Origin: Thermacetogenium sp. UBA5472
GTDB taxonomy: Bacteria; Bacillota; DSM-12270; Thermacetogeniales; Thermacetogeniaceae
Direction: 5' to 3'
NCBI GenBank assembly: GCA_002426495.1
Contig: DIQC01000103.1
Location: 1 to 25,939 of the forward strand
Length of the DNA stretch: 25,939 nucleotides
This document shows positions 7,943 to 15,539 of this stretch, piece after piece (within the stretch, counting starts at the first letter, position 1; every line of letters begins with the position of its first letter). Below the pieces are notes generated by a model. The model did no database searches and was not told the origin of the DNA. It saw only the letters and a program-made list of their open reading frames with translations. A program made the position numbers and the translations under genes.

Positions 7943-8510
7943 TATGTCACCCCCATGGTTTGTGTTATTAAGTTTGTGATAAAGAGTATTCTAAGTCTTC
8001 ACCATAAAATTTCCGCAATATAGATCGGTTTTTCCCAAAAAACACCCCCCTACTATCAGGATAACCTCAAACATCACCAACTGTTAGCTTTTAGTATTTT
8101 AGCTGGCATCACCTCCACTATTGATTATGACAATAAAACACAATACAAAAAGTACTATATGGCATAAGTAAAGAAGTGCATTTATATGCATTTATATATA
8201 CAATTGTTATATTGTGATAATAAACTATTACAATTATATTATATCAATCATAGAATATTTTACAACCATATTTTAAGAAGCAAGGGGACATTTTTTTGAT
8301 TTTTAATGGGCATATGCCTATTTGCATTATATTTTTTCTTATTGGTTTATGTCAAGCTTTGTCTTGTATATTCGAATGATGATAGGCCGGTCAGGCAATG
8401 ATCCACAACAAGTATTTACTTTTTCAAAAAATAAAGCAGGAAATAACAAGAAATAACAGAATTCCTAAATAACAGAATCCTATTAATAAGGTTTTATTGA
8501 GGAGAGTCCA
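7943..8510. other. Divergent AT-rich intergenic region between the molybdoenzyme operon and yifB
   Basis: This stretch of 568 bases holds no convincing gene. Visible elements are an imperfect 24-bp palindrome at 8211-8234; a tandem 10-bp repeat TGCATTTATA at 8178-8187 and 8188-8197; a perfect palindrome GGCATATGCC at 8309-8318; three closely spaced copies of AAATAACA between about 8441 and 8472; and, on the minus strand, two tiny open frames at 8074-8109 and 7991-8074. A strong GGAGGTG on the minus strand near 8110-8116 sits only two bases from an ATG. No clean -35/-10 pair could be assigned for either direction. Confidence 0.6.
8211..8234. promoter_or_regulatory. Imperfect 24-bp palindrome, candidate operator of the molybdoenzyme operon
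   Basis: The arms ATTGTnATA and TATnACAAT are symmetrical, 18 of 24 positions matching the reverse complement. The size and shape fit a dimeric regulator of the Crp/Fnr type, and such regulators often control anaerobic respiratory reductases. The arms do not match the standard Fnr (TTGAT-N4-ATCAA) or Rex half-sites. It lies about 270 bases upstream of the nrfD-like start, which is far for a simple operator. Confidence 0.35.
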
Positions 8511-10046
8511 ATGCTGAGTATTATCAACAGCTGCTGTTGTTTGGGAATGGAGACACATTATGTGCGGGTGGAGGTCGATGTTTCCCGCGGTCTGCCTGCC
8601 TTTAATATTGTCGGGCTGCCTGATGCGGCGGTCAGAGAAGCGACTGAACGAGTGCGCGGAGCAATTCGTAATGCAGGGTTTGAATTCCCCATCAAAAGGA
8701 TCACGGTCAACCTGGCTCCAGCGGATTTGCGCAAAGAGGGATCACTTTTCGACCTACCTATCGCTGTTGGCATATTGGCTACAACAAAACAGATTCCCTC
8801 TACTAAAATTCCTCAGCATTTTTTTGTTGGGGAACTCTCACTTGACGGCACTATCTGTCCTGTGCCTGGCATCCTTTCCATGGCTGCCGGCATCTGTCAG
8901 GAGCACCCTGATAAAACATTTATCGTCCCTCAAGAGAACCTGAAAGAGGCATCCCTGATCAAGGGAATTAGAGCTTATGGTGCGGCTCATTTAAGAGATA
9001 TAATCAGCTATCTCATTGGTGATAAAGAGTTGCCTGCAGCTGCAGATCTTCCCGAATTTAGATTGGAGCCTGCAGATTCAGTCGATCACCTGGACTTTGC
9101 CAATGTGAAAGGACAGCAAAGGGTAAAGCGCGCCCTGGAAATTGCTGCAGCAGGTGGTCATAATATACTGATGATCGGACCACCAGGCACTGGCAAGACA
9201 CTGTTAGCTAAACGCCTGCCCTCCATCCTCCCCCCTTTAAGCTGGGAGGAGTGCCTGGAGGTTTCCAGGATTTATAGTGTCGCCGGCCTTTTGCCCAAAG
9301 CTCGCCCTGTAATTAAAACAAGGCCTTTCCGCACCCCCCACCACACCGCCTCTGCGGTAAGCATCATCGGTGGTGGGAGGGTTCCCCGTCCGGGTGAGGT
9401 CAGTTTTGCCACACATGGTGTCCTTTTTCTCGATGAACTGCCTGAATTCCACCGGGATGTGTTGGAGTCCCTTCGGCAGCCCCTGGAAGAAGGCGAAGTT
9501 ACAGTGACCCGAGCGGCAGGGGCCTTTTCCTACCCGGCAAGGTTCATCCTGGCCGCTTCAATGAATCCCTGTCACTGCGGATATTTAGGGGATTCTCAGC
9601 ATGAATGCATCTGTACTCCATATCAGATCCAGCGCTACCGCAGCCGGATTTCAGGTCCGATCATGGACCGCATTGACCTGCATGTGGAAGTACGACGTTT
9701 GGAATTAAAAGACCTTAAAGCAGAAAAAAAAGAGGAATCATCAAAGGATATCAGGAATAGAGTAATTAAATCTCGCCAAAGTCAACAGAAACGTTTCCTT
9801 GGCACCGGTATTAATTGTAATGCAGAAATGCAGAATCACCATTTGTCCCGCTACTGTCCTTTAGATAATGATACAAAAGAATTACTCTATCAAGCTTTTC
9901 ATAGACTAAACTTAAGCATGAGGGCATTGGATCGTGTAGTAAAAATCGCCCGTACCATCGCTGATCTGAGCGGAACGGCAAAAATTGAACAAATTCACCT
10001 TGCTGAAGCGATACAATACCGTTGCTTGGATCGTTCTCTCTGGTAA
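8511..10046 (+). CDS. comM: YifB/ComM-family AAA+ ATPase (magnesium-chelatase-like)
   Basis: A 511-residue protein with the YifB/ComM layout. An N-terminal Lon-like fold (LPAFNIVGLPDAAVREATERV near residue 28) precedes a Mg-chelatase-type AAA+ domain with Walker A GPPGTGKT at about 223 and Walker B LFLDELPEF at about 304. A C-terminal lid domain ends with ALDRVVKIARTIADLSG. A zinc-finger-like segment CHCGYLGDSQHECIC lies at about 352. ComM homologues are hexameric helicases that promote branch migration during natural transformation; in Clostridia the role is less clear. The start ATG has GAGGAGAG upstream and matches the family N-terminus. It is divergent from the molybdoenzyme operon and 37 bases before the nuclease gene. 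Confidence 0.93.
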   Translation: MLSIINSCCCLGMETHYVRVEVDVSRGLPAFNIVGLPDAAVREATERVRGAIRNAGFEFPIKRITVNLAPADLRKEGSLFDLPIAVGILATTKQIPSTKIPQHFFVGELSLDGTICPVPGILSMAAGICQEHPDKTFIVPQENLKEASLIKGIRAYGAAHLRDIISYLIGDKELPAAADLPEFRLEPADSVDHLDFANVKGQQRVKRALEIAAAGGHNILMIGPPGTGKTLLAKRLPSILPPLSWEECLEVSRIYSVAGLLPKARPVIKTRPFRTPHHTASAVSIIGGGRVPRPGEVSFATHGVLFLDELPEFHRDVLESLRQPLEEGEVTVTRAAGAFSYPARFILAASMNPCHCGYLGDSQHECICTPYQIQRYRSRISGPIMDRIDLHVEVRRLELKDLKAEKKEESSKDIRNRVIKSRQSQQKRFLGTGINCNAEMQNHHLSRYCPLDNDTKELLYQAFHRLNLSMRALDRVVKIARTIADLSGTAKIEQIHLAEAIQYRCLDRSLW

Positions 10047-10083
10047 AATAGAGATAAAGAGTGTTTGGAAGGAGGTAATGATG

Positions 10084-10563
10084 ATGATCCCTGTTAATGT
10101 AAAAGAGATCGCATTCGATCTCTCACTGAGTCCAGTTGTCCTGTTAATTGACCAGGACGAAAATCGTGCTCTTCCCATTTGGGTCGGACCTCTTGAAGCC
10201 CAATCCATCGCCATGGCACTTCAGGATCTCAGTACCCCTAGGCCTATGACGCATGACCTCATGAAGACCGTTTGCGAAAACCTGGGTGCTTCGGTTCGCA
10301 GTGTTGAGATCAACGATATCCATGACGGCACCTATTATGCCAAATTATATATCCAAACCATATCTGGGGAATGTGTCTTGGATTCTCGGCCTAGTGATGC
10401 GATTGCTCTTGCTCTCAGAACTGGTTCACCTATTTATATCTCGGAAAAAGTAGCTGAACATACATTATCAGTTGAAGAACTAATTGATGAAGATAACCAG
10501 CAAGAACTGAGAAAGGTTCTCGGTCTTAACACCCCGGAAGACATTAAAAAATCCTTGCATTGA
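10084..10563 (+). CDS. Bifunctional nuclease (BFN, DUF151) family protein
   Basis: A 159-residue protein of the DUF151/bifunctional nuclease family. Family landmarks are LPIWVGPLEAQSIAMAL near residue 30, the second-half core YAKLYI, and SRPSDAIALALRTGSPIYISE near 105. Plant members degrade RNA and single-stranded DNA; bacterial roles are poorly known. A longer reading frame starts at 9985 inside yifB, but its extra residues do not resemble the family. Three consecutive ATGs (10078, 10081, 10084) follow AAGGAGG; the third has the best 8-base spacing and gives the usual MIPV-type N-terminus. It is probably co-transcribed with yifB. A hairpin repeat starts four bases after its stop codon. Confidence 0.9.
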   Translation: MIPVNVKEIAFDLSLSPVVLLIDQDENRALPIWVGPLEAQSIAMALQDLSTPRPMTHDLMKTVCENLGASVRSVEINDIHDGTYYAKLYIQTISGECVLDSRPSDAIALALRTGSPIYISEKVAEHTLSVEELIDEDNQQELRKVLGLNTPEDIKKSLH

Positions 10564-10566
10564 AGC

Positions 10567-10631
10567 AAGTAGTACCATCATTTACTTAGAGTAGAAGCTT
10601 GTTTCGTACTCTAAGTTAAGTAGTACCATCA
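10567..10631 (+). repeat. Dispersed hairpin repeat, copy 1
   Basis: AAGTAGTACCATCA occurs at 10567-10580 and again at 10618-10631, a 51-base period, flanking a hairpin. The hairpin pairs ACTTAGAGTA (10584-10593) with TACTCTAAGT (10607-10616), and GAAGC with GTTTC inside, with a single bulged G. A second copy of the hairpin plus tail lies inverted at 15606-15655, differing at about five of 51 positions. Both copies follow a gene in that gene's sense direction. The nature of the element is unknown; it resembles a small structured intergenic repeat rather than a terminator because no T-run follows. Confidence 0.75.
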
Positions 10632-10638
10632 GAACTGC

Positions 10639-10677
10639 AAAAGCTAACTTGGCGTAAACCTCTTACGCCAAGTTAGC
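10639..10677 (-). terminator. Probable terminator of the carbohydrate-binding gene
   Basis: GCTAACTTGGCGTAA (10643-10657) and TTACGCCAAGTTAGC (10663-10677) form a perfect 15-bp stem with a five-base loop. On the minus strand it is followed by TTTT, so it would end transcripts arriving from the small carbohydrate-binding gene. On the plus strand no T-run follows, although the stem could also help stop the nuclease-gene transcript. Confidence 0.6.
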
Positions 10678-10712
10678 CAGTTAAAAAATGATGAAAAAGC
10701 CCTCTTATTTAC

Positions 10713-10739
10713 TCAGCGCTTTATTGTATCTCTCCAGTT
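10713..10739 (-). pseudogene. Remnant of a second copy of the carbohydrate-binding gene (C-terminus only)
   Basis: These 27 bases match the last 27 bases of the next gene (10778-10804) at 23 positions and in the same orientation. They would encode NWRDTIKR-stop where the intact gene has NWSYTIKR-stop. Two of the four differences are third-base silent changes (AAG/AAA, ATA/ATT), which suggests both copies were once under protein-level selection. Nothing recognisable of the rest of the copy remains between 10740 and 10777 beyond a few in-frame codons. Confidence 0.6.
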
Positions 10740-10777
10740 CGGAATTGAACCTGATCTAGATATGGATTTCATAATTC

Positions 10778-11080
10778 TCAGCGTTTAATTGTATAGCTCC
10801 AGTTCATTCCGTTATTGTTATCCCAGTTTGCTGCACTATCTTTAAAGCAAAAGTTAAATTGTCCCTTTTTATCGATCTTGATGCTTTTTCCCCACTCATT
10901 ACCCTCTCTATCCATGGGATGATCATAGACGCTTTGCCAGGAATCAGTACCGTAGCCTGTATGCATAAAGATCTGGTCTGCGCCAGCTTCGGACAGTAAA
11001 CCATGATACCTAACTTTTACCGTATCCCCTACTTTGCTGGGTGTCGGAGAAATACTAAAACCTGGATGCAAATTATACAA
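10778..11080 (-). CDS. Small carbohydrate-binding-module protein (CBM25/53-like)
   Basis: A 100-residue protein that is essentially a single starch-binding-type module. The N-terminus has VGDTVKVRYHGLLSEAGADQ, the middle HTGYGTDSWQ and a W before the IDKKG strand, and the C-terminus NFCFKDSAANWDNNNG then NWSYTI, all typical of CBM25/CBM53 beta-sandwiches. No catalytic domain and no signal peptide are present, so it should be cytosolic, possibly acting on stored glycogen; that is inference. The start is a TTG (TTG-TAT-AAT) with AAGGAGG eight bases upstream. It follows the DUF3786 gene. A decayed second copy of its 3' end lies just downstream. Confidence 0.8.
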   Translation of the reverse strand: MYNLHPGFSISPTPSKVGDTVKVRYHGLLSEAGADQIFMHTGYGTDSWQSVYDHPMDREGNEWGKSIKIDKKGQFNFCFKDSAANWDNNNGMNWSYTIKR

Positions 11081-11146
11081 AAATGACGCCTCCTTGAGAT
11101 GTCTTTTTGATTAGTATGAAAAAGAACAGGTCATATTATGCTTTTT

Positions 11147-11746
11147 TCACCTGGCTGTTTTTAGTAATCGTCTGGCGACTACAGATCCCAGTACATATAA
11201 AGCCGCTGTTGAGAGATAATGGGAAGCGGAAGCATCAAAAATCATATTTGCTCTGGCAGGAAACTCCTCATCGGCAACCCAAAAAATCACTGCAACAGGT
11301 ATCCTTGGTAAGACAGGGATCACTACTCCTGTATCACCCATCCCTATTTCCTGGCCGCCTAGCTCGCGCGCAACCCGCAGCAGACTTCCCATCTGGCCGC
11401 CAAAAGCCCTAGCTAGTGGTTCAAAAGCCTCCACTCTGAAGGGACGATCATGCAGCATTCCGTTCGGCAGTTCTGCATAAGATATCCATCGCTTAGATAA
11501 AGGAACACCTGTTGCTTGAACCAAATACTGCAGAATCAAAGACTGTTCCTCAAGGGGCATATCTACCGGATCATGAGGACAAGTGATTCTACCATCCTGA
11601 TGGGAGAACGAATAGATCCTATTCAGATAAACAACTTTAATCTCTTTTTTTACCGGATCATACTCAGCCCCGCTTAACATGGCCATCCTTTCCGGGGAAG
11701 ACGCGGCAAATTCATCTTTCGCCTGGCGATAAGTTTCAGAATACAA
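11147..11746 (-). CDS. DUF3786 domain protein
   Basis: A 199-residue protein that I recognise as DUF3786, found in anaerobic bacteria and archaea with no assigned activity. The middle carries the typical stretch ILQYLVQATGVPLSKRWISYAELPNG, followed by FGGQMG and then IPVLPRIPVAVIFWVADEEFPA near the C-terminus. There are no cysteine clusters, no signal peptide and no membrane segment. The start is a TTG with GGGGGTG eight bases upstream; no ATG is available nearby in frame. It follows the Fe-S subunit of the 2-hydroxyacid dehydrogenase after 22 bases, so it is probably in the same operon, but a functional link is unproven. Confidence 0.8.
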   Translation of the reverse strand: MYSETYRQAKDEFAASSPERMAMLSGAEYDPVKKEIKVVYLNRIYSFSHQDGRITCPHDPVDMPLEEQSLILQYLVQATGVPLSKRWISYAELPNGMLHDRPFRVEAFEPLARAFGGQMGSLLRVARELGGQEIGMGDTGVVIPVLPRIPVAVIFWVADEEFPARANMIFDASASHYLSTAALYVLGSVVARRLLKTAR

Positions 11747-11768
11747 TGTCCTTCACCCCCTTCCAAAA

Positions 11769-13004
11769 TTAATATGTTTTACTGATCAATTCAGCAAGAT
11801 GCAGTACCTGGATAGGTGCTCCTTCTCGCTCAAGCATATGCCGCATTTGCATGATACATGATGGGCATTCTGTGATGACTGCTTGAGCACCAGAATCTAT
11901 AATATTCCTGGCCTTTGTATGCCCTACCTTTTTGGCAAGATCATAGTGTGTAATATTAAATGACCCCGCAGCTCCACAGCACCGGTCAGAGTCTTTCATT
12001 TCTCGGAAAGCAACCCCGGGAAGAGACCTGATCAATTTCCTCGGCGCATCACTAACCCCCTGACCACGCTTGAGGTGACAGGGATCATGAAAGGTCACGC
12101 TCATTCTGACTTCTTTGTCACCGGGGTTAAAATCGATGACATCAGCTAGCAATTGACTGAAATCCATAGACTTATCAGCGAAGGCTTTTGCAGCTTTGCT
12201 TCCTACCAGATCGTCGTATTCAAGGAGCATACTCCCACAGGATGCACAGTCAGTGATAATGACATCTACCCCTGCCTTCTGAAAAGCCTCAATATTCCTT
12301 TGTGCAAGCTGAACCGCTGTCTGCTCATCCCCACTAGCAAGAGCAGGAACACCACAACACCACTGTTCAGGAATCACCACTTCCACATGATGATTCTTCA
12401 GCACTTGGAGAACTGCATGGCCAGTTTCCTCAAAAATATAATTAGTCAAACATCCGGTAAAATAGCCTACTCGCAGCCGGGAATTACTAGTTGTCAATCT
12501 TTCCGGCACCTGTGTTCGAAAGGGAGTCTTAGCCATACTGGGCAGCATTTTCTCTTTGCTGCTGAGATCACCGCCGAGCAGACCTAATATGTTTGTTTTG
12601 CGGACGAGCCACTGCAGGCCACTGTGCTGGTACAGATAGGCCAATTTGGCTGCCATAGTCAATCTGCCATTGTTTTGTAATAGGTGCTGAAATGCATTCT
12701 TTTTGACAAATGATATACCTTTTTGCTCCGCAATCTCCTGACGCATAGAGAGAACCAACTTATCCACCGGTATACTGTTGGGACACTGCTCAGTACAAGA
12801 TTTGCATAAAAGGCAAAAACTCATCAGTTCCAGCATCTTGGGGGATAACTCCAGATCCCCTTTCAGGTAATTTTGCATCAGACAAAGTTTACCCCGTGCC
12901 ACCAGGGGTTCCATTTGAGTTTCCGAATAAAGAGGGCAGGCAGCCTGGCATCCCCCACATTTACTGCAGCGGTCGAGATATTCATGCATTTTATCTTTAT
13001 TCAT
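11769..13004 (-). CDS. glcF: Glycolate/lactate dehydrogenase iron-sulfur subunit (GlcF-like)
   Basis: An approximately 411-residue Fe-S electron-transfer subunit. The N-terminus has two ferredoxin-type cluster motifs (CSKCGGCQAACP and CLLCKSCTEQCP). Two cysteine-rich CCG domains follow, with WCCGVPALASGD and ITDCASC in the first, and FHDPCH, RCCGAAGSFN and ITECPSC in the second, a pattern shared with heterodisulfide reductase HdrB/HdrD and GlcF. It accepts electrons from the FAD subunit encoded just upstream. I chose the ATG at 13004, which has GGAG eight bases upstream and overlaps the upstream stop by eight bases; a GTG three codons earlier lacks a usable site. The tight overlap implies translational coupling. 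Confidence 0.9.
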   Translation of the reverse strand: MNKDKMHEYLDRCSKCGGCQAACPLYSETQMEPLVARGKLCLMQNYLKGDLELSPKMLELMSFCLLCKSCTEQCPNSIPVDKLVLSMRQEIAEQKGISFVKKNAFQHLLQNNGRLTMAAKLAYLYQHSGLQWLVRKTNILGLLGGDLSSKEKMLPSMAKTPFRTQVPERLTTSNSRLRVGYFTGCLTNYIFEETGHAVLQVLKNHHVEVVIPEQWCCGVPALASGDEQTAVQLAQRNIEAFQKAGVDVIITDCASCGSMLLEYDDLVGSKAAKAFADKSMDFSQLLADVIDFNPGDKEVRMSVTFHDPCHLKRGQGVSDAPRKLIRSLPGVAFREMKDSDRCCGAAGSFNITHYDLAKKVGHTKARNIIDSGAQAVITECPSCIMQMRHMLEREGAPIQVLHLAELISKTY

Positions 13005-14388
13005 CACTGCCACTCCCGAATATTTTGCCCGGGTTCAGTATGTTGTTGGGATCCAGTGCTTCTTTGATTTTTTTCATGACAGCAAATCCTGTCTCACCGG
13101 TCTCCAATTTCAAGTAAGGCGCTTTCATTGTTCCAATGCCATGTTCCCCTGAAAGGGTTCCCCCTAGTTCAATAGCCGTTGCAAACAGTTCCCCAATGGC
13201 CTTGTCTACCCGTTCCATTTCCTCGGCATCTGTTTTATCACAGAGAATATTGGGGTGCAGGTTTCCATCTCCGGCATGGCCGAAGATAACAAGGTTCAAG
13301 TTATATTTGGAGGCAATTTTCTTCAACCGTCTGATTGTCTCCGGAATAGCCATTCTGGGAACAGATATATCCTCACTTATTTTAGTTGGCTTAATCTGAA
13401 CAACCGCTGCTGATACAGCCCTGCGAGCAGCCCAGATGCTATCTCGTTCTGCTTCTGTTTCTGCTATTTTTACCTCTCGGGCACCACATTTGTGACAGAC
13501 TTCCGCCACTTCTTTAGCCTGGCTGTCCAGGAGAAGGCGCGGGCCATCGACTTCAATAATTAATATGGCTTCTGCATCCAGGGGTAACCCCATCTGCTTG
13601 TAGTTTTCCACACACTTGATGGTCTGGTCATCCATAAGCTCCAAGGTTGCAGGTGTAATCCCCCGCTTGATGATCTGACTTACACTTTGAGCGGCATCAT
13701 CCAATTTATCGTAAATCACCATCAGTGTTTTTTTCGCCTCAGGCTTGGGAATCAGACGTAAATAGATTTTGGTGATGATCCCTAAAGTTCCCTCTGATCC
13801 GGTATAAAGGCGTATTAAATCATAGCCGGTTACTGATTTGATAGTTTTTCCTCCTGTGGTGAGAACCTCTCCCTCAGGAGTAACAACCTCCAGTCCCAGC
13901 ACATAATCCCGGGTCACTCCATATTTAAAGGCCCGAGGACCTCCGGCACACTCAGCAACATTTCCACCTATTGTAGAGGTTTTCAGACTGCCGGGATCGA
14001 TTGGATAAAAAAGGCCTTTCTCCTCTACCGCTTGTTGAACTTGATAAGTGATCACTCCCGGTTCCACAACAGCGACCAGATTATCTTCATCGATCTCTAA
14101 GATTTTGTTCATCCCGGTTAAATCCACAACAACTCCACCCTTAACCGGCAGAGAACCACCACTTAAACCAGTTGCTGCCCCCCGGGGCACTATCGGAAAG
14201 CGGTGCTCATTAGCAAGTTTGACTATTTCCTGTACTTGCGAAGTGGTATGGGGACGTGCAATGAGATCAGGAAGAAAGGCTTCGGGAGTACTGTCATATC
14301 CGTAACAAAGCAGTTCTTCTTTGGTTTTTAATACATTTTCATTGCCTACGATTTCTCCGATCTTTTTGACAATAGTAGTATTTAGCAT
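12997..14388 (-). CDS. glcD: FAD-linked 2-hydroxyacid dehydrogenase (GlcD-like)
   Basis: An approximately 463-residue FAD-dependent oxidase of the vanillyl-alcohol-oxidase/GlcD type. The PCMH FAD-binding domain is visible as FPIVPRGAATGLSGGSLPVKGGVVVDLTGMN in two parts and STIGGNVAECAGGPRAFKYG. The C-terminal cap has GHAGDGNLHPNI and GTLSGEHGIGTMK, conserved in glycolate and D-lactate dehydrogenases. It oxidises a 2-hydroxyacid (glycolate or D-lactate are likely) and passes electrons to the GlcF-like partner. No EtfAB genes are nearby, so an electron-confurcating lactate dehydrogenase cannot be inferred. The ATG at 14388 is preceded by GGGGGAGGAG; an upstream start at 14415 would overlap yraN. 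Confidence 0.92.
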   Translation of the reverse strand: MLNTTIVKKIGEIVGNENVLKTKEELLCYGYDSTPEAFLPDLIARPHTTSQVQEIVKLANEHRFPIVPRGAATGLSGGSLPVKGGVVVDLTGMNKILEIDEDNLVAVVEPGVITYQVQQAVEEKGLFYPIDPGSLKTSTIGGNVAECAGGPRAFKYGVTRDYVLGLEVVTPEGEVLTTGGKTIKSVTGYDLIRLYTGSEGTLGIITKIYLRLIPKPEAKKTLMVIYDKLDDAAQSVSQIIKRGITPATLELMDDQTIKCVENYKQMGLPLDAEAILIIEVDGPRLLLDSQAKEVAEVCHKCGAREVKIAETEAERDSIWAARRAVSAAVVQIKPTKISEDISVPRMAIPETIRRLKKIASKYNLNLVIFGHAGDGNLHPNILCDKTDAEEMERVDKAIGELFATAIELGGTLSGEHGIGTMKAPYLKLETGETGFAVMKKIKEALDPNNILNPGKIFGSGSDE

Positions 14389-14404
14389 AGCTCCTCCCCC
14401 GATA

Positions 14405-14761
14405 CTAGAATGCACTTTTAAAGTGATCTATTGTACAGTTACCCGTTTTATGGAATCTAACAGCAACCACATCAAAACGCAGCTGACAGTCTTCTTTGCC
14501 TTTATACTGTAAGTATTGCTCTGCCACTCTCCTTATTTTAGCCTGTTTGACTGCACCCACAGCTTCCTGGGGCACCCCATAAAGGGTACTGCGCCTTGCT
14601 TTGACTTCAATAAATACTAAAACTCTGCCATCCTGCATAATCAGATCTATTTCGCCAAAACGAGAGCGATAATTCTTTTCCAGCAGATGATATCCCAAGC
14701 CGGATAAAAAAGAAAGAGCCACCTCTTCACCTATTATACCAAGATTGTGAGCAGAACTCAT
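14405..14761 (-). CDS. YraN/UPF0102 family nuclease-like protein
   Basis: A 118-residue protein of the YraN (UPF0102) family, which has a Holliday-junction-resolvase-like endonuclease fold. The conserved opening (LGIIGEEVALSFL), the catalytic-type acidic motif GEIDLIMQDG and VLVFIEVKARRS (the E-x-K core) are all present. Its biochemical role is unproven in most bacteria. It follows rnhB by 68 bases, a pairing common in Firmicutes and other bacteria. GAGGAG is placed five bases before the ATG. Its stop lies 16 bases from the glcD start. Confidence 0.92.
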   Translation of the reverse strand: MSSAHNLGIIGEEVALSFLSGLGYHLLEKNYRSRFGEIDLIMQDGRVLVFIEVKARRSTLYGVPQEAVGAVKQAKIRRVAEQYLQYKGKEDCQLRFDVVAVRFHKTGNCTIDHFKSAF

Positions 14762-14829
14762 TTTTTCTCCTCGTCATTTGATTCTATAAATCACAGTTGA
14801 TATCTCCATAAACTAACAGCCATACTGAT

Positions 14830-15462
14830 TCACTTATGATAGAACTCCTCCACCCTGCGGAAGGTTTTCCGGTGTAGAAAACAGGGGCCATACCTTTGCA
14901 ACGCTTGCAAATGACCTGGTGTGGGATACCCTTTATTCCTGGCAAAATCATACTTGGGATAGAGCAGGTTATAATACCTCATAATGGCATCCCTGGTAGT
15001 TTTGGCAAGAATAGAAGCAGCAGCGATGGCAGCACTCTTTTGGTCACCTTTAATGATCGCTTTTTGTGGAACAGCCATACCTGGCACTTCTTGGGAACCA
15101 TCTACTAGCACATAATTCGGCTGCAGCCCGACCCTTTGTACTGCCTGACGCATGGCGTAAAATGTAGCCTGCAGGATATTATAACGCTCAATATAACCGA
15201 CAGATGCAATGCCGATCCCCCACCCGGCGGCTTTGGCCTTAATTTCACCTGCTAACCTAACTCGCAGAGGCTCAGGCACACACTTGCTGTCATTCAATTT
15301 GGGAAGAAACAGTTCATCCTTCAATACCACCGCAGCAGCAACCACCGGTCCAGCAAGGGGACCTCGCCCAGCCTCATCAATTCCTGCTATCAAGTCAATG
15401 TCCTGTCCCCATAACTTACGTTCATAAGTATGCAGTTGGCACAAATGATCTAAATCTGTCAC
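14830..15462 (-). CDS. rnhB: Ribonuclease HII
   Basis: An approximately 210-residue RNase HII that removes ribonucleotides and RNA primers from DNA duplexes. The active-site motif GIDEAGRGPLAGP (first Asp and Glu), the third acidic residue in VLVDGSQ, and IKGDQKSAAIAAASILAKTTRD are intact, as is the C-terminal YPKYDFARNKGYPTPGH. The frame is open to a TTG at 15495, but its first residues (IYYVVRRG) are unlike the family. A GTG at 15462 has AAGAGG seven bases upstream and gives a more typical N-terminus, so I chose it with moderate certainty. The gene is the first after a terminator and so should have its own promoter, which I could not place. Confidence 0.92.
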   Translation of the reverse strand: MTDLDHLCQLHTYERKLWGQDIDLIAGIDEAGRGPLAGPVVAAAVVLKDELFLPKLNDSKCVPEPLRVRLAGEIKAKAAGWGIGIASVGYIERYNILQATFYAMRQAVQRVGLQPNYVLVDGSQEVPGMAVPQKAIIKGDQKSAAIAAASILAKTTRDAIMRYYNLLYPKYDFARNKGYPTPGHLQALQRYGPCFLHRKTFRRVEEFYHK

Positions 15463-15539
15463 AGATAAGCCTCTTCTTACTACATAATATATCAAATATA
15501 TAAATTCCTTACATGAGTAAGAGATCCCTTCTTCAATAG

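Noticed and set aside
9985..10083. Longer N-terminus for the bifunctional nuclease gene
   Set aside because: The extra codons lie inside yifB, have no ribosome binding site, and do not resemble the family; AAGGAGG precedes 10084.
10567..10690. CRISPR array or integron attC site in the repeats after the nuclease gene
   Set aside because: Only two copies of a 14-base repeat with a palindromic spacer, no cas genes, no integrase, and no conserved attC core pairs flanking a cassette.
11081..11146. Terminator after the DUF3786 gene
   Set aside because: Only a five-base CAGGT/ACCTG pairing with a long loop before a T-rich stretch; too weak to call.
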